Shown here: positions 44,478 through 56,470 of the stretch, one piece after another
Layout: every line of letters starts with the position of its first letter
Position numbering within the stretch: position 1 is the first letter of the stretch
Program-made: the position numbers and the translations under genes
The notes under the pieces: model-generated
Database searches by the model: none
Told to the model about the DNA's origin: nothing
The model's input: the letters and a program-made list of their open reading frames with translations, nothing else
DNA from: Isoetes taiwanensis
Taxonomy: Eukaryota; Streptophyta; Lycopodiopsida; Isoetales; Isoetaceae
NCBI GenBank assembly: GCA_021234155.1
Contig: JAJEKV010000005.1
Span: 2,916,215-2,980,214 of the forward strand
Direction of reading: 5' to 3'
Length of the DNA stretch: 64,000 nt

Positions 44478-46835
44478 AGAATAAAATAGTTTTTAACGTC
44501 CACGAAGACCAATAGGTCATGGGACCCATACAATGGGCTAGTACAATCATTACTACTAGGATTAAAAACCCACGCCCGAAAAGGTTTTCAAAGGGAAAAA
44601 CCTTTGCGAATGATGATACTAGACAAGCTTAGATAATGACTCAATGAGGGCTCGGTAATTGCGACGCGTTTATCTAGAACCTCAAGTATGTATAATGTCA
44701 AGTCATGCACGGATGGTGCTTGAGAAGTTGTGGAGCGTGGAATGGAATGCTAAAAGGTCGAAAAATGATTCTGGACTATCTCAAAAAGCGGGGCAACTTC
44801 GGAAGAGTATGGCTTTCATCTTCAATAACACATGGCGGCAACGGGCACATAGTCTAGCTTCGCCAGCGGCAATTGCGGCCGCCCCATCTACTGTCTCAAT
44901 CAGTGCTTTGGGGACCCCGTGCGAATTGATGCAATAGCTACAAGCTTGTTCCTGGACAATGAAGCAAGCAAATAAGCTTGGGGCCCTGGTGCCAAAGTGG
45001 GATTTATGTGTGCATGATAATGACCGGTTTTCACTTGGGCCAAAATAATCTGCGTCCCCATATCTTTTGAGAAAAGCGACCATTAAGATATTGTTGCAAA
45101 AAGCTCGGGATCGAACGGCAAAGCATCGAGGCGGTTGTACTGGTTGCCAACGTGCAAACCATGTAGTGCAATGCTCTTTCCAACATCGTTTCAAACGCCG
45201 AGAAGATTCGCCATGGCAAGTGCAAAAACAGGATACCTAACATCGTCCATGTGGTGCACCTTGCGATATATAGTGGAGATGGCGCTTCATGGCGGAATGT
45301 TGAAGAGGCCAAAACACGTCTCTTTGTAAAAAGAATAGCATAGGGCACCGTTCTTTTAACTCAAGGCTGTAAGTGAGAAAGGACTTTTGCACCCTCCCAA
45401 GCTCTCCCAAGCACTAGCACTAATGGCGAGGCCCCACACTTGAACCATACAAGAAAACAGGCTCTACCAAAGCCCTAAACAAGTGGGCTTTCCCGTGGCC
45501 AATCATGAATTTCTCACTGTAAAAACAATTGTTTTGCATTGCATAGAGTGCTCTCCATCCAAAGCCACCCGCTTGGTAATACACTTGTTCCCCGGTGTGT
45601 TCTTACGTAATTCTACACCAAGATACTTGTAGCTATCTACAACTTCAACCGGCGGCTATCATAGTGCATAGGGGAACATTGTGGCGAGAAGATTGAACTA
45701 CCAAAAGCTTGGTCTTTTGCAGATTAACACGCGGACACCCGTGTTCTCCAAAACCGGTGCGAGCATGTAAATGTTCTTGCATACTAGCAGTGGTATGTGC
45801 GGAGTGAAACATCATCAAAGATACATAAGTTGCCTAATGATATAGTGTGCCAAATGTGGACCTCCGCGCCATGATTATCAAGCCATTCTTCCAATTGATC
45901 AATGTACAAGCCAAAAAAGTGTAGGAGATAAAGGGCAACCCCACCGAACTCCAATATTGCTAGTGATTTGAGTACGATCTTTGGAAATTTAGCAAAAAAC
46001 CCTTTCATAGAGCGATAAAACCTGCATTTTGAAGATCTTGTGGAACCCCAAGTGCACGCAAGCGCTACCAAAAGCTTCGCGTGTCTTGTATCAAAAGCGT
46101 AAAAATCTACAAAGCATATATAGAGGTCTTGTTTCAAAACTTACTATGTTCAATAAGCATGCGCCAATGTGAAAATATGGTCTATTGTAGAATGGCATGG
46201 ACGAAAGCCTCACTTTGTCCCTCCGACGCACACCGGTATGTTCTGCCCATGATGTCAATTGCTTCGGTAAAGGCTGGCTAAGAGCTTTGAAAATATGGAA
46301 CTTACCATGATCATGCGATAATTAGAAGGGTCATGCTTATCACCACTTTGTAAATTGGTGCGACCTTCTACCGACGACCCAAGTTTACGGCAAGCCTTCT
46401 TGCAAAGCTTGATTTAAAAAGAGTAGTGATGATTGGAAGCAATAAGCGGACCCCCATTTAAGCAATTCTCGCTTGCAAACCTTGAAAGATCGGGGAGACT
46501 TGCCATTAGATAGATGCCGCAATCCTTCTTTGACTTCCTCCTCTGTGAATTGAAGAATATCACCTACCAAAGGAGGCACAGAATTAAGGACCTCAGGATG
46601 ATCATATAAGTGGACCAATCGCTCATCCCATTGCTGCATAGAAATATGTCCAAGGGTAGGAGGTGGTCGATATAATATTTTGCCGCATGAAGGTCGGGGT
46701 TCACGTAGCAGTAATTCAAACATTTGCTTCTGGTGCTCAGCAACAAAGCGTGCCTTCTTGCGTTTCAAAACAGACTTATAATTATGAATGGCATTATGTC
46801 GCGTATCTGGCTCAACTATCATTAAGCAAGACACG
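44478..46835 (-). mobile_element. 5'-truncated LINE, minus-strand copy
   Basis: Minus-strand copy of the family at 15.3-17.66 kb, with RT N-terminal blocks at 46834-46385, motifs A and B at 46137-45900, the KYLGVEF region near 45620, the MDDVRYP region near 45250 and the zinc-knuckle-like end (RLCARC) near 44850. The 3' end (hairpin at 44565-44605, GTGGACGTTAAAAA) abuts a short (ttcta)n tail at 44478. It extends ~45 bp further 5' than the 15-kb copy, reading IVEPDTRHNAIHNYKSVLKRKKA. Many frameshifts and substitutions mark it as older than the 15-kb copy. Confidence 0.85.
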
Positions 46836-46849
46836 AAAATAGGTAAATG

Positions 46850-47200
46850 TCTAACTACCTTTCGAACTAATTTTCAAACTAATTAGGGGGGACAGGGGGA
46901 CAACTAAAATAAGACACTATAGTGTGCTTTAAACGTAAAATATATTTATATAAATATTTTTTGCGCTGCGACATCTGATGTACGTCGCATGCGACATCTA
47001 CCAGATGTCGCATGGTCACGTCTGAGTCACGTGGGTCACGTCTGGATCACGTCTCTGTCACGTCTGTGTCATGTTTGTAGACGGCGTATGCGACGTCTAA
47101 TACCACGTCGCATGCAATATGTCTCCAGCGATGTCTGTGTCACGTGGTCAGACGTCACATGGACGTGACCCAGACGTCGCTACAGACGTCGCTAAATGAC
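46850..47200. repeat. CACGTC/GACGTC-rich degenerate repeats
   Basis: Between 46970 and 47200 the words cacgtc, gacgtc, gatgtc and cgtctg occur more than 20 times in both orientations, spaced roughly 8-15 bp apart, with inverted pairs such as gcgacatctac/agatgtcgca. The stretch before it begins with 'ggggggacagggggacaact'. The pattern looks like transposon subterminal repeats. Confidence 0.75.
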
Positions 47201-47475
47201 CTTTCTCTTGTTGTGTATCTTGCTGTATCTTGTGGTCAGAAAACAATTGGAAAGAAACTAGAGAGCACAGATCTGAAAGAAGGCAACTTAGCTTCCGAGT
47301 TCAATCAATGCACGAACTGCAGTCAGCCAGTGCCTGTAAAAACAATTGCCCTGCATGAAGAAAGTAGAAGAGAAGAGAGTAGAAACCATATGCGACCGTG
47401 ATAGATGTGGCCAAGCTTTCAGGAAGGGTGAATTACAGAAGCATGTGAAGGTCTTTCATTATATCATGCATACAA
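47200..47475 (+). pseudogene. zinc-finger gene fragment (TRAF-type-like)
   Basis: One frame reads FNQCTNCSQPVPVKTIALHE (to about 47363). A second, after a shift, reads ETICDRDRCGQAFRKGELQKHVKVFH (about 47376-47460). Joined by order these give paired C-x2-C...H and C-x4-C...H units like the small TRAF-type zinc fingers of plant XIAF1/TRAFD1-like proteins. The rest of such a protein is absent. It lies next to the GACGTC-rich repeats and on the strand opposite to the neighbouring gene, so it is probably a captured fragment. Confidence 0.5.
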
Positions 47476-47789
47476 AATGCCATGAACAACCTTTTCTAAA
47501 TATCCACTCAAGTTACCACGTTTCAGCATATTTTGCAGCAGCAACACATACTCTTGTTTAGCAACCCTAAGTGTCCATAAGCGGATCCCTGGCCATAATT
47601 TACTTAGCTACCCTGCATGCATGTCTTATCCCTATGCAAGCAACACTTACAACAACCACCCTATAAATACTTAAAAACATGCAACCTTATAAGATCAAAT
47701 AACTTGCACGACCTAGCTGAGCACCCTGCAGATCTACGGTAGCATTTAAACCACCACAAGCTAAATTAAAGCATAACTATATGGCTAAT

Positions 47790-49320
47790 CTAAACCATCA
47801 CAATCTGAACTCTGTAATGTAAGAAGAAATACAGGTTATCATCATATTTCATAAGATCAAATAAAAGAATATCAATGCATGTAAATAATTGAATGCTCAC
47901 CTTCTCGAAGTTCTTCCAATCAAGCTTGATTGACTTGCTCTCTTTGGGACATTTTTGAAACGATTTCAGTCCACAAGCATTGCAGGCCATCGTCAAACAA
48001 GTAGACTTATACCAAGATGCTGACTCGTCCTTAGAACACACCGTAGTTTTTCACATTTCACTGGTGCTATTGAAAGTATGATTGCTCGCGGCACATATTG
48101 GGCCTGGACCACAGACATCACATTTGCATGTACACCTAAGACCATGCATGTTAGAATCTCGGTGGATTGCCTGCCTAACAAATTCCATTCGTGGTATATG
48201 CAATAGTATGTTTCCCTCTCTTTAAGCCTTTTTACAAACTTAGGCTTCAAAGTCTCGAACAACCTGAGACCTATTTTCATGTCTGGATATTGATGCTTAA
48301 ACCTTCTATAAAACGTGACCTGAAATTTAATAAACAATATAAGACAGAGAGAAGCTTTTTATTGTGAAAACATAGAAGAATTTACATACCTGACTCTCTT
48401 CCAAATAATGAAGTGGTTGTAGGTTATAAGGCTTAGGAATCTTATCACCATCTCCTCAATTTCATAACTTGCCTTTTATTTGGACAGACCCTAGTTTCAG
48501 AAATCCAAAAGTTGTATAGCTTTTCGCGATCTTCATCCGATAGTCTGTCAGATCTACATTTCCTTTTGAACATAGACCACGGGCCTCCAAATTCAGTAAA
48601 CCTCCTCCTGCCCAATCTGGCATAGACAACCTTTCTCCTCATGTTCAAAACCTTTGCAACTGCTGACCGGTTGATAGATCCATTAACTGCCATCATCAAG
48701 GTGGATGCTCTTGCTTGATTGATGTCTTGCATCTGAGCACGTTCATTAGCTTCAAGAGTTTCCTTCATATTCTCAACAACATGTTGGTATACTTGTAATT
48801 TCTTGTTTCCAATGATCCCAAACTCAGGTAGGTGTTCAGCTGCCCTGGATATAATTTCCTGTCTATCAGCAAGATGTACATTGAGGCATACTTTGTTGAT
48901 AATTCTAACATGTTTTTGTTTCTGCCTAGTAGTCAGCCTTTCCTTCACCTTGTTTGTTTCTAAAGCCAACTTTTCAGATTCCCTCTTCCTCTTTCTTTGC
49001 AATTTCCTTTTAGCAGATAAAATTCTTCTGCATGCAGTATTAGGAGAAATGCAATTGCAAACTTTCTTGCACTCAACCAAGCATACCTGAGGGGTTTCAG
49101 GAACCTTCTCATCAAAAATTGGAGATAAGACAATCTCAGACATGTCTGCATTAATGGGATTCCGAAATTGCATGCCATTGCAACAATCTTCCTCTTCATC
49201 CACACTAAAATTTGGAATTCTATCTTGGATGTCAATTCCCAGAGTAGAAGCAAGCTCTTCTGGATCTTGGCCTCCAAATCGAGTGGCAAATTCAGCAGCA
49301 TACCTTGCAACCAGATCCAT
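47790..49320 (-). pseudogene. unclassified multi-exon gene, possibly transposon-derived
   Basis: Exon 1 (49320-48390) has an intact 291-codon frame from Met 49320. It has an acidic N-terminus, a Cys-rich patch (CKKVCNC), a basic coiled-coil segment (RKLQRKRKRESEKLALETNK...) and a C-terminal block (RSDRLSDEDREKLYNFW...VCPNKRQVMKLRR). One base of frameshift near 48450 leads to GDKIPKPYNLQPLHYLEESQ, then a donor GTATGT. A 70-bp intron (48389-48320) ends in TTTCAG, and exon 2 reads YRRFKHQYPDMKIGLRLFETLKPKFVKRLKERETYYCIYHEW. A Cys-rich block with CPKESKSIKLDWKNFEKV follows at 47990-47890. I know this exon order (SDEDREKLYNFW, YPDMKIGLRLFE.LKPKFVK, Cys-rich) only as a repetitive plant/invertebrate family of unknown function. 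Confidence 0.55.
48320..48389 (-). other. GT-AG intron of the unclassified gene
   Basis: Minus-strand donor GTATGT at 48389 and acceptor TTTCAG ending at 48320, 70 bp and T-rich before the acceptor. Joining the flanking exons gives continuous similarity through LEESQ / VTFYRRFKHQYPD. Confidence 0.6.
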
Positions 49321-49766
49321 TCAATTCCAAAAATAAAAAAATAACATAACCAAGAATTGTCCATTCGATTAGGAGCCAGCAGAATCGGGCAGAGCGGGAG
49401 AACTAACCTCTGAGTCTGGATCGATGACATGGCCAATTAACTTCCTAAATTGGAGCCGATTTGAAGCTCTCTCCTTCGCGGGCTGGCCCTAAGAAATACG
49501 AACAAGATGTCAAAACCTAGTTCTGAAGGGCCCGAAAATATTCATGGCAAAGTACTAAGCACCCCAAAAGCACCATATGTCGTTGACAAAAAAAGTGTCC
49601 CCCACCACGCTTTCACCCAGAACACACTATGTTTTTGAAAACTATTCTAGAATTCGCATAAGTGTTAGAGGTTCTTATTGATTAAGAAAGGAATACTGAG
49701 CTAGGACCAATACCTTAGGGCGTCTCATCCTTCTCTTGAACATCATTTACACATTCTTAACTTATC

Positions 49767-49793
49767 CCCAGCGACGCTGGGCACCATTACTAG
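49767..49793 (+). mobile_element. Helitron 3' terminus
   Basis: Perfect hairpin CCCAGC-gac-GCTGGG (49767-49781), then CACCATTA and CTAG, followed by T. The flank after it ('cctttaatattgattt') exists without the Helitron at about 1479, giving the empty 3' side. The 5' TC end of this element was not found. Confidence 0.8.
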
Positions 49794-49794
49794 T

Positions 49795-50285
49795 CCTTTA
49801 ATATTGATTTAAATAATGATATGGAATCCATTGGACCTTGAATTTTTGCATCTCATTCAATCATGAAAAATATGCACATTAATATCCACATTGTCACGAA
49901 TTTGAGAATCTTTTGCCAAATTCGATGCGCCAGTTCCTTCTCTTTACAGTATTCTTATGTTATGAGTACTTTTTCAATTTTTTGGTGCACCACGTCACCA
50001 TGCTAGACACTCTAGACATCTATCGTGCTGCCCCAGTCATGGTGATGCTATCTATTTCCTTACATCATTAAGATATTATTTTTTGGCCCCATCTTTGGAG
50101 GAGCTCTACAGTAATAGTAGTTTTTAGTCAACTATAGAATCTTGGATTCATATAGATAGATATGCAGTTCTATAATATGGTTGTAACTCCAGCTCTCTTA
50201 AATATCTAATCTAGGTAGAAAGATGTATCTACAGTTCATTTAAATATCAATGGGAAGCCTAGTTCAATAGCACTCTTCAAACAGG
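49795..50285. repeat. repeat R2 tandem unit 1
   Basis: First of two direct copies (period ~460 bp) of the distant 3' flank of the endotoxin-like genes. It runs from 'cctttaatattgattt' to 'cactcttcaaaca' and then restarts as unit 2. It is also the empty-site version for the LINE at 1.6-2.9 kb. Confidence 0.8.
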
Positions 50286-51269
50286 AAATTCATTGGACCT
50301 TGAATTTTTGCATCTCATTCAATCATGAAAAATATGCACATTAATATCCACATTGTGACGAATTTGATCGAATCTTTTGCCAAATTCGATGCTCCAGTTC
50401 CTTCTCTTTACAGTATTCTTATGTTATGAGTACTTTTTCAATTTTTTGGTGCACCACATCACCATGCTAGACACTCTAGACATCTATCGTGCTGCCCCAG
50501 TCATGGTGATGCTATCTATTTCCTTACATCATTAAGATATTGTTTTTTGGCCCCATCTTTGGAGGAGCTCTACAGTAATAGTAGTTTTTAGTCAAACTAT
50601 AGAATCTTGGATTCATATAGATAGATCTGCAGTTCTATAATATGGTTGTAACTCCAGCTCTCTTAATATCTAATCTAGGTAGAAAGATGTATCTACAGTT
50701 CATTTAAATATCAATGGGAAGCCTAGTTCAATAACACTCTTCAAACATGCGAGCGCAGGAACACAAGGCAATGGTGCAAGTCCAAATCTCGTGTGCTCTC
50801 AAATTGACACACACTCGATGCTAGACAAAATTCTAGCCAGTAAGTGAGTCAGCAGAGGACAGGGGTCGGGAAAGAGAAATGCCAAGGCCGCCGCGATAAA
50901 TTTCTTGTAATAATAATCATTTATACTATGCATCTTATACACCTATTATCTCATTCTAATCATTATCATATAAATAATAGATAGAAATCAAATCCATATG
51001 CTACGGATTAAAAAACTTGATACAATATAATTGACAGAAGATACAAGGCAGTGTATATTCATAGTAGCAGACCAATTATATGACGAATTTCATTCATGAT
51101 AGCATGGCCAATTATTAGACGACTTTACTTAAGAACCAATGCACTTACTGGAACAACTTCAATGCCAACACTTCAACGCTCGTTCCACTTTAAACAAGCG
51201 GACCAATTATTCAATGGACTTTATTCATGGTAGCTTGGCCGATTATTAGACGAACTTTATATAAAACCA
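50286..51269. repeat. repeat R2 tandem unit 2 and proximal flank
   Basis: Second tandem unit, followed without a break by the proximal 3' flank (50950-51269) and then the stop codon of the disrupted endotoxin-like gene. This is the longest uninterrupted 3' flank of the family in the window. Confidence 0.8.
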
Positions 51270-51576
51270 CTACACTACTGGAACAACTTCAAAACCAATG
51301 ATATAGTAGTTTTTCACTACATCACTATGAGCTTTTGTTTTGATGGTGTATGCACGCATTTCTTCCACTTCAAATGTACCATATTCATCATAGTACATTC
51401 TCATGTCCTTGCTAAACTTGTCATAATGAGTAGTCCATGGCCCCCCCTCAGTATTAGAGTAATACAGTTTCACCCATGGTGTAGAAAGTATAGCAGCACT
51501 GCGCTGGGTAAGGTTGAAGGTTGCCACATTGGGATTGTTATAGCTACTAACAATCACATCCACATCACGAGAATCA

Positions 51577-53609
51577 ATATCTAGCATAATGACAGGGGGT
51601 CATTTTTGTGTTTTTGTACGATATTTACAAAGGTTTTTCTATGATTTCATTGCCGTATTCATCTTGGTGTACTGAACAGTATTTCTAGAGTGCCGCTTAT
51701 CTTGACCATTCATTTTTTATGAGAAGCAGCATCGTACGGTCACGATTAAATTTGTAATGTTTTTAGCACTTAAGTTTTCTTAAAAAGGTTTGGAATTGGG
51801 CATGCAGCCATCGAGGCCCTATGTAGTTAGGGTTTTTTTTTTGTTTGAAATGGAAGCAAAAGCCGCACGGCAAGGTTTATGTTTTACGCCAAACCCGAGA
51901 TGCCACGCCTTGGGATGCCCAAGGCCGTTGAGTTATGATCGAGGAGGTCTCGTTTGGGCGCTTTGCATTACGACCGGGGTCTCTGGCGCTTTCAAAACAC
52001 GGGGTGTGAGGTAAGCACAATTTTGTGCCCTTGAGCTAATCGGGTCTACAATTTTCCCTCTGATTTGGAGATTGGCATTTTGGGTTATCTGTCGGTTCTT
52101 GAGGATTCGGCCATTTCTTGGCATGTAAGCCACGAACATGATCGAGGCTTTTCCATTCTATTCTATTATCCATCAAAATATTGTGTGTTCAGAAAGATAT
52201 TTGCTTGCTGTTGATTTGTGGCAGAGGTGATGCTCTTGATTACAAACGGATGAAGAATAAATTCTCTTTATGAATTACCGTAGTTATCTTGGCCCATCTT
52301 ATTTAATTAGATGAGTTGTGGATGGGGTTTTTATCTTTGGAGGTGCAAACTATATCTTTGAGAAGCGGCGAGATTACGGAATCGGTGTATCCATATAGGC
52401 AATGATAAAATATCTGAAACATCTGTTAGAATATGTAAGAAAATCACGACTTCTGTTCGAGGTCATCCATCTCATGCATCCTTTTTCTTGATATTTTGTT
52501 ATAGGTGTCTAAAGGAGTAGTTGAGAAGGCAAAGCCGGAACGATATGGAACGACATGGCCATCACGGGATCCCAGTTTGCCATGCTACTTCTCAAGCATT
52601 GCCATATCCGCAGTTGCTAGATATTCTAAGGGTTTTATGCTATCAATGGTTTCTTACGACACACCTGTTAGCCTTCTAGTTTTATATTTGGAAATGCCAT
52701 GCTTGTTCTCAAGCATTGCCTCCATTATGGTTACAAATTCGTCCTAAATCCTCGGGGAGAGACCATAATGTTGTTAATCTTACAACATTTGAAGCCATTG
52801 AGAAGCTAGCGGGTTGTATACATTATGTGTTCATCTCAATTTCATAATGCACTCTTTTCTGCAATATGTGCGCCAAGAGAAAAGCTTGTTGCATATTAAA
52901 GACTTAAGGATTCACACAAATCTGTTCAAGTTCGCCATTTTATAACAAAGATATTTGCATATATTTGAGTGGCCTTTGCTATGCAATGCAAGAAATATTC
53001 ATCCAGCCCTTGGTATCTGAGGCAAGGCAACAACAAGGCACACTTTGTAATAGAAGTGAGACGTGGCAAACGCCTCAAAACAGATGCATGTACATAGTGG
53101 TGTGGACATGTATGGCATGTATAGAAACATGCAATATAATGTATTTATTTCTATTCATGTTTTTATTACATGCAATATTGTACTTGGAACAAGGTTATTT
53201 TGCACTGGAGATATATATATTTGGAATTTGTTTGCTCCTCAAAATTTAACTACGTTCTCTTTTTCTTAGGGCCCGAAGGGCCCAAAAATTTTTATATGTA
53301 TATAACATCCACCATTGGCAATAATTAACAAAACCATTATATCCTACATGTTAAAATTAAAATCCCCCTTGGACCCCCTTTGGTTTGGGTGCATATTCAC
53401 ACGGGGGGTCACGTAGGGCAGCGAGAGCCCTCGGATGAGCATATATGCCTTATATTCCTTGATGTGGACCGTAGATAGCGATCCTCGTTTATGGGGTATT
53501 CTTGTACAAATTTTTATATACGGTATATGCAGGTGTGCGAAATACTATAAGATTTGAGTTAATATATTATATGGTGTCAATTTCATACGTGTGTAATATA
53601 ATTTAAGGC
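51577..53609. mobile_element. element B: ~2.03-kb element inserted in an endotoxin-like gene
   Basis: The limits come from the intact gene: 'cacgagaatca' (ends 51576) and 'ttattatcaac' (starts 53610) are separated by only 6 bp at 6954-6959. The left and right ~270-290 bp match element A, including GGGCCCGAAGGGCCC (53269-53283). No clear terminal inverted repeat or target duplication is visible. The interior has a gene-like start (ATG at about 51850, in the frame 51790-52014) ending at a GTAAGC donor (52012), and an acceptor-like ttatag at 52500-52505 before VSKGVVEKAKPERYG. This suggests captured exons. The left end starts near TC, but the right end lacks a Helitron hairpin and CTRR. Confidence 0.65.
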
Positions 53610-54290
53610 TTATTATCAACAAGATAATATACCCGAAGCCTCACCTGCATGGCCTCTTCACTCGAAAACCTGGCCAGCTCGAGCTCAGAACCAAGATCTG
53701 TGTAAACATGGAGACAAGCATGGCCAGGCATGAACACCTGGGGCATACTATAGTAGGTCTTTGTGGCTCCAGCTTTGGGACGAAACTGAAGTTGGTGATG
53801 GGCCTTCTTATTGACCATATCAATATCATACTTCTTATTGGCAAGGCATACCACCATGCCAGAGAGTATGGAAGTTCATGACTCCAGCAACCATCTGGCC
53901 AAGGTTCATGACGGTCTACCATATTGGGGTAAAACAACTGCCCCCCGCGTGAACAAGCTGACGGATAAGCGTCACCATGACCTTAAAGGCAACGTCGGTA
54001 TTTGGTTGATATCGTCGTGGAAGTCCGGAGATCTCAGAAGTCACTGTCAGCGCCGGTCCGCCACCGGGGATCATCTCGAGAGGAGGGAGACGTGGGAGGC
54101 TGGATCCGGATCGTCACCCGAAGGGCGGTTGGCGCGGAAGGCTAGGAAAAGAGGTTGAGGGCGTGGACAAGGGTGGCCTTGAGGGTCTCGAACCGTCACG
54201 ACCACCTTGCTTTGGAGCCAAGGGTAGGGTTATCTCCGAAGCTGGCGTACGGAGGGGTATAGTCTGGCGCTGAAAATATTTTACCGGTTA

Positions 54291-54540
54291 TCGTTGATTC
54301 CATCGCAAGATATTCCCTCCTGCAGAATCCTGAGACCCTCCGGGGCGGGATCCGCCCCGGAGGCCCCGTTATTCGTTACGACAACGTCGGTGTACTGATG
54401 GATCCAGCCATCCGTATGTGGTTCCATCACCGCCGTCCATTTTATACCTTCCGCGGAATCACATCGCCAAATACCACCGGGGCCGGAATCACCGCCTGTT
54501 ATTCCATGCGTGGAATCACCATCCGGAATATTCGGTAAAA
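54291..54540. repeat. subterminal repeats, left arm
   Basis: Several ATTCC/GGAAT pairs (e.g. ttattccatgcgtggaatca at ~54500) and a GC-rich hairpin (ctccggggcgggatccgccccggag, 54336-54360). They are in inverted orientation relative to the right arm. Confidence 0.7.
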
Positions 54541-55934
54541 TTCAAAATTTTTTACGTCCTATTCTTTATTCTTGTGGGAGGTGTTCCGTAGTGTAAACTA
54601 TGGCCCCTGTTTCTCCGTGATAGGCCTTTGCGAGGGCTGGATCCACGAGAAGATCTCAAGTTAGCATTGTTCTAGCGCGGAGCCTCAAAGGAAGAATACT
54701 CTGCCGGATTTTTTAACGCTTAGGGAGATATTTCTTGAGCAGTTTCTTGGAAATTACAAATGCGGGGCTTGGAATTACGTGCGGGGGCTTTTGGAAGATA
54801 GTCTTGGGAGATGAGTATCTCGAGGAAGAGGCGAAGCATCTGATTATCGCGAAATGCTTAGGAAAAGCCATTGTATGGAGCTCCAACGCCATTTAGGAGC
54901 TTTGCATTTGGATTTTGGATCGGCATAGGCATTCATCCCAACAAAAAAGGGCATGGGTTACGCAAATCCGGCTTTCAATCGGTTTTGGGTGCAGTGTTTT
55001 TAGATGCAGTGGGGCAAGATGCATAGAGAGCGAGGAATAAGCTTGAGAGGAAGAGGATTGTAAAACATTTCTTCTTGAATTAAGTAATGGAGAATAGAAG
55101 TCAAAAGAGGAAGGGGGGTTCTGAGTAGAACATGACGTGGTGCTTCTTCTAGCAGCTTTAATGAAACTTTTTGGGTGGGCTCAGACAAGCTCCCATGAGC
55201 TACATTGCCCACAAAGGAGGTCGACCAAAAGAATGGGCGCAAAACGTTTATGGGTGTTTTTCACCGTATCATCACAACCTGCTTCCCACGATAATTCTTT
55301 AGGCTTTTAGTTCATCGGCTCTACCTCCACAAAAGATCACGTCTTCTAATTTATCTAGTATTTTTAAAGCTCTGTACAAGTTTCAAATTGTGGGGAGCAC
55401 TTAGGGGCCGGAAAGCGAGAGCTGGATTTCTTACGCCGGATGCCGAAGTGGATTCGGCGGAATGCCGAGGTCAGCCCAGTGAAGAGGAAGGGACTTCGTT
55501 TTCTGTCACATTTTTGAGACCACGGTAATACTTCTGCATTTGTTTACAGATCCCATGGTTAATTACGGCATTTTTACGCCTTCATCCGCATTTTACATAT
55601 CATCTCCATTCGGTTACATTTTGCATAGAACACATACATCTTGCATCTTTGCTTCTGTTCAATCCGGTTAAATGAGTTTTTTTCCTCCGGAGTCCCGGTT
55701 TTATGTTGTTCTTGCTTGAAAATACCACGTTCCTTGTTTTTTCTTGCTTTAAAGAGGCCATGGCATTGCCAATATTGGCAAGGGTTCAAATCCCCATCCA
55801 TAAAAATGCAGGGCAGTGCATAATGGAGTAGCACAACTTTATATTTTCTTCCAATTCAATCCACCACTGCTTGCTTTTGCAAGCAAATGTAACAAGCAAA
55901 TGCGCAAGCAAGCAAAGCAAGCAAATGTAAGTTA
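54541..55934. other. interior of the TIR element, no recognised gene
   Basis: Several frames of 60-86 codons exist on both strands, with no recognisable motif. The composition is more GC-rich than the flanks (e.g. 55400-55500), which would fit captured gene DNA. Confidence 0.35.
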
Positions 55935-56470
55935 TACTTTGAGAATCTGCGGTTGTGATACCATCGGCGGAATGCATTAATGGTGATTCCATCTCGAAGA
56001 ATCTTACATTTGTGATTCCACCGAGGACGAATCGCATGGTTGTGATTCCATCGGCGGAATAGCAATGTTGTGATTAAATGCGGTGGGATACGTAAGTGGT
56101 GATTCCATCTCCGGAATCGGAGCGTTCGTTGATTCGTGCGGGCGGAATAGCAAGGTTGTGATTCCGATGCGGCGGAATAACACGATTGTGATTCCGTCTT
56201 GGGGAATAAATAATACGTTGTGATTAAAGCCCGCGGAATAACATGATTGTGATTCCGTCTCGCAGAATAAATAATACGGTTGTGATTCCGTCTGGTGGAA
56301 TACATGAGCGGTGATTCCATCTGGCGGAATAGCAAAGTTGTGATTCTGTCGGAAGGTATAAATGACCTGAAAGCGACCCTGTCAGGTACGGATAACGGGG
56401 GCTCTGGTACGGATAACGGGGTCTCCGGCCTGGTGATTCCGCGGGATGGAATTTTTTGCGATGGAATCAC
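55935..56470. repeat. subterminal repeats, right arm (~30-35-bp units)
   Basis: About 15 degenerate units of the type tgtgattccatc.ggcggaata, each an imperfect palindrome ATTCC(n7)GGAAT. Spacing varies between 29 and 36 bp. Units share the variable tails 'gcaatg', 'aataatacg' and 'catgag'. Confidence 0.85.

Noticed and set aside
48803-49090. 95-codon plus-strand frame rich in Leu/Phe/Cys
   Set aside because: Antisense of exon 1 of the unclassified gene, whose minus-strand frame is three times longer and continues through a spliced exon.
53269-53530. Self-cleaving ribozyme (hammerhead-like) in the conserved right end of elements A and B
   Set aside because: A CGGATGAG string resembles part of a hammerhead core, but the GAAA and the partner stems are missing in both copies.
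51577-53609. Element B as a canonical Helitron
   Set aside because: The start near TC fits, but the right end has no hairpin plus CTRR and the flanking bases do not give a clean A/T site.
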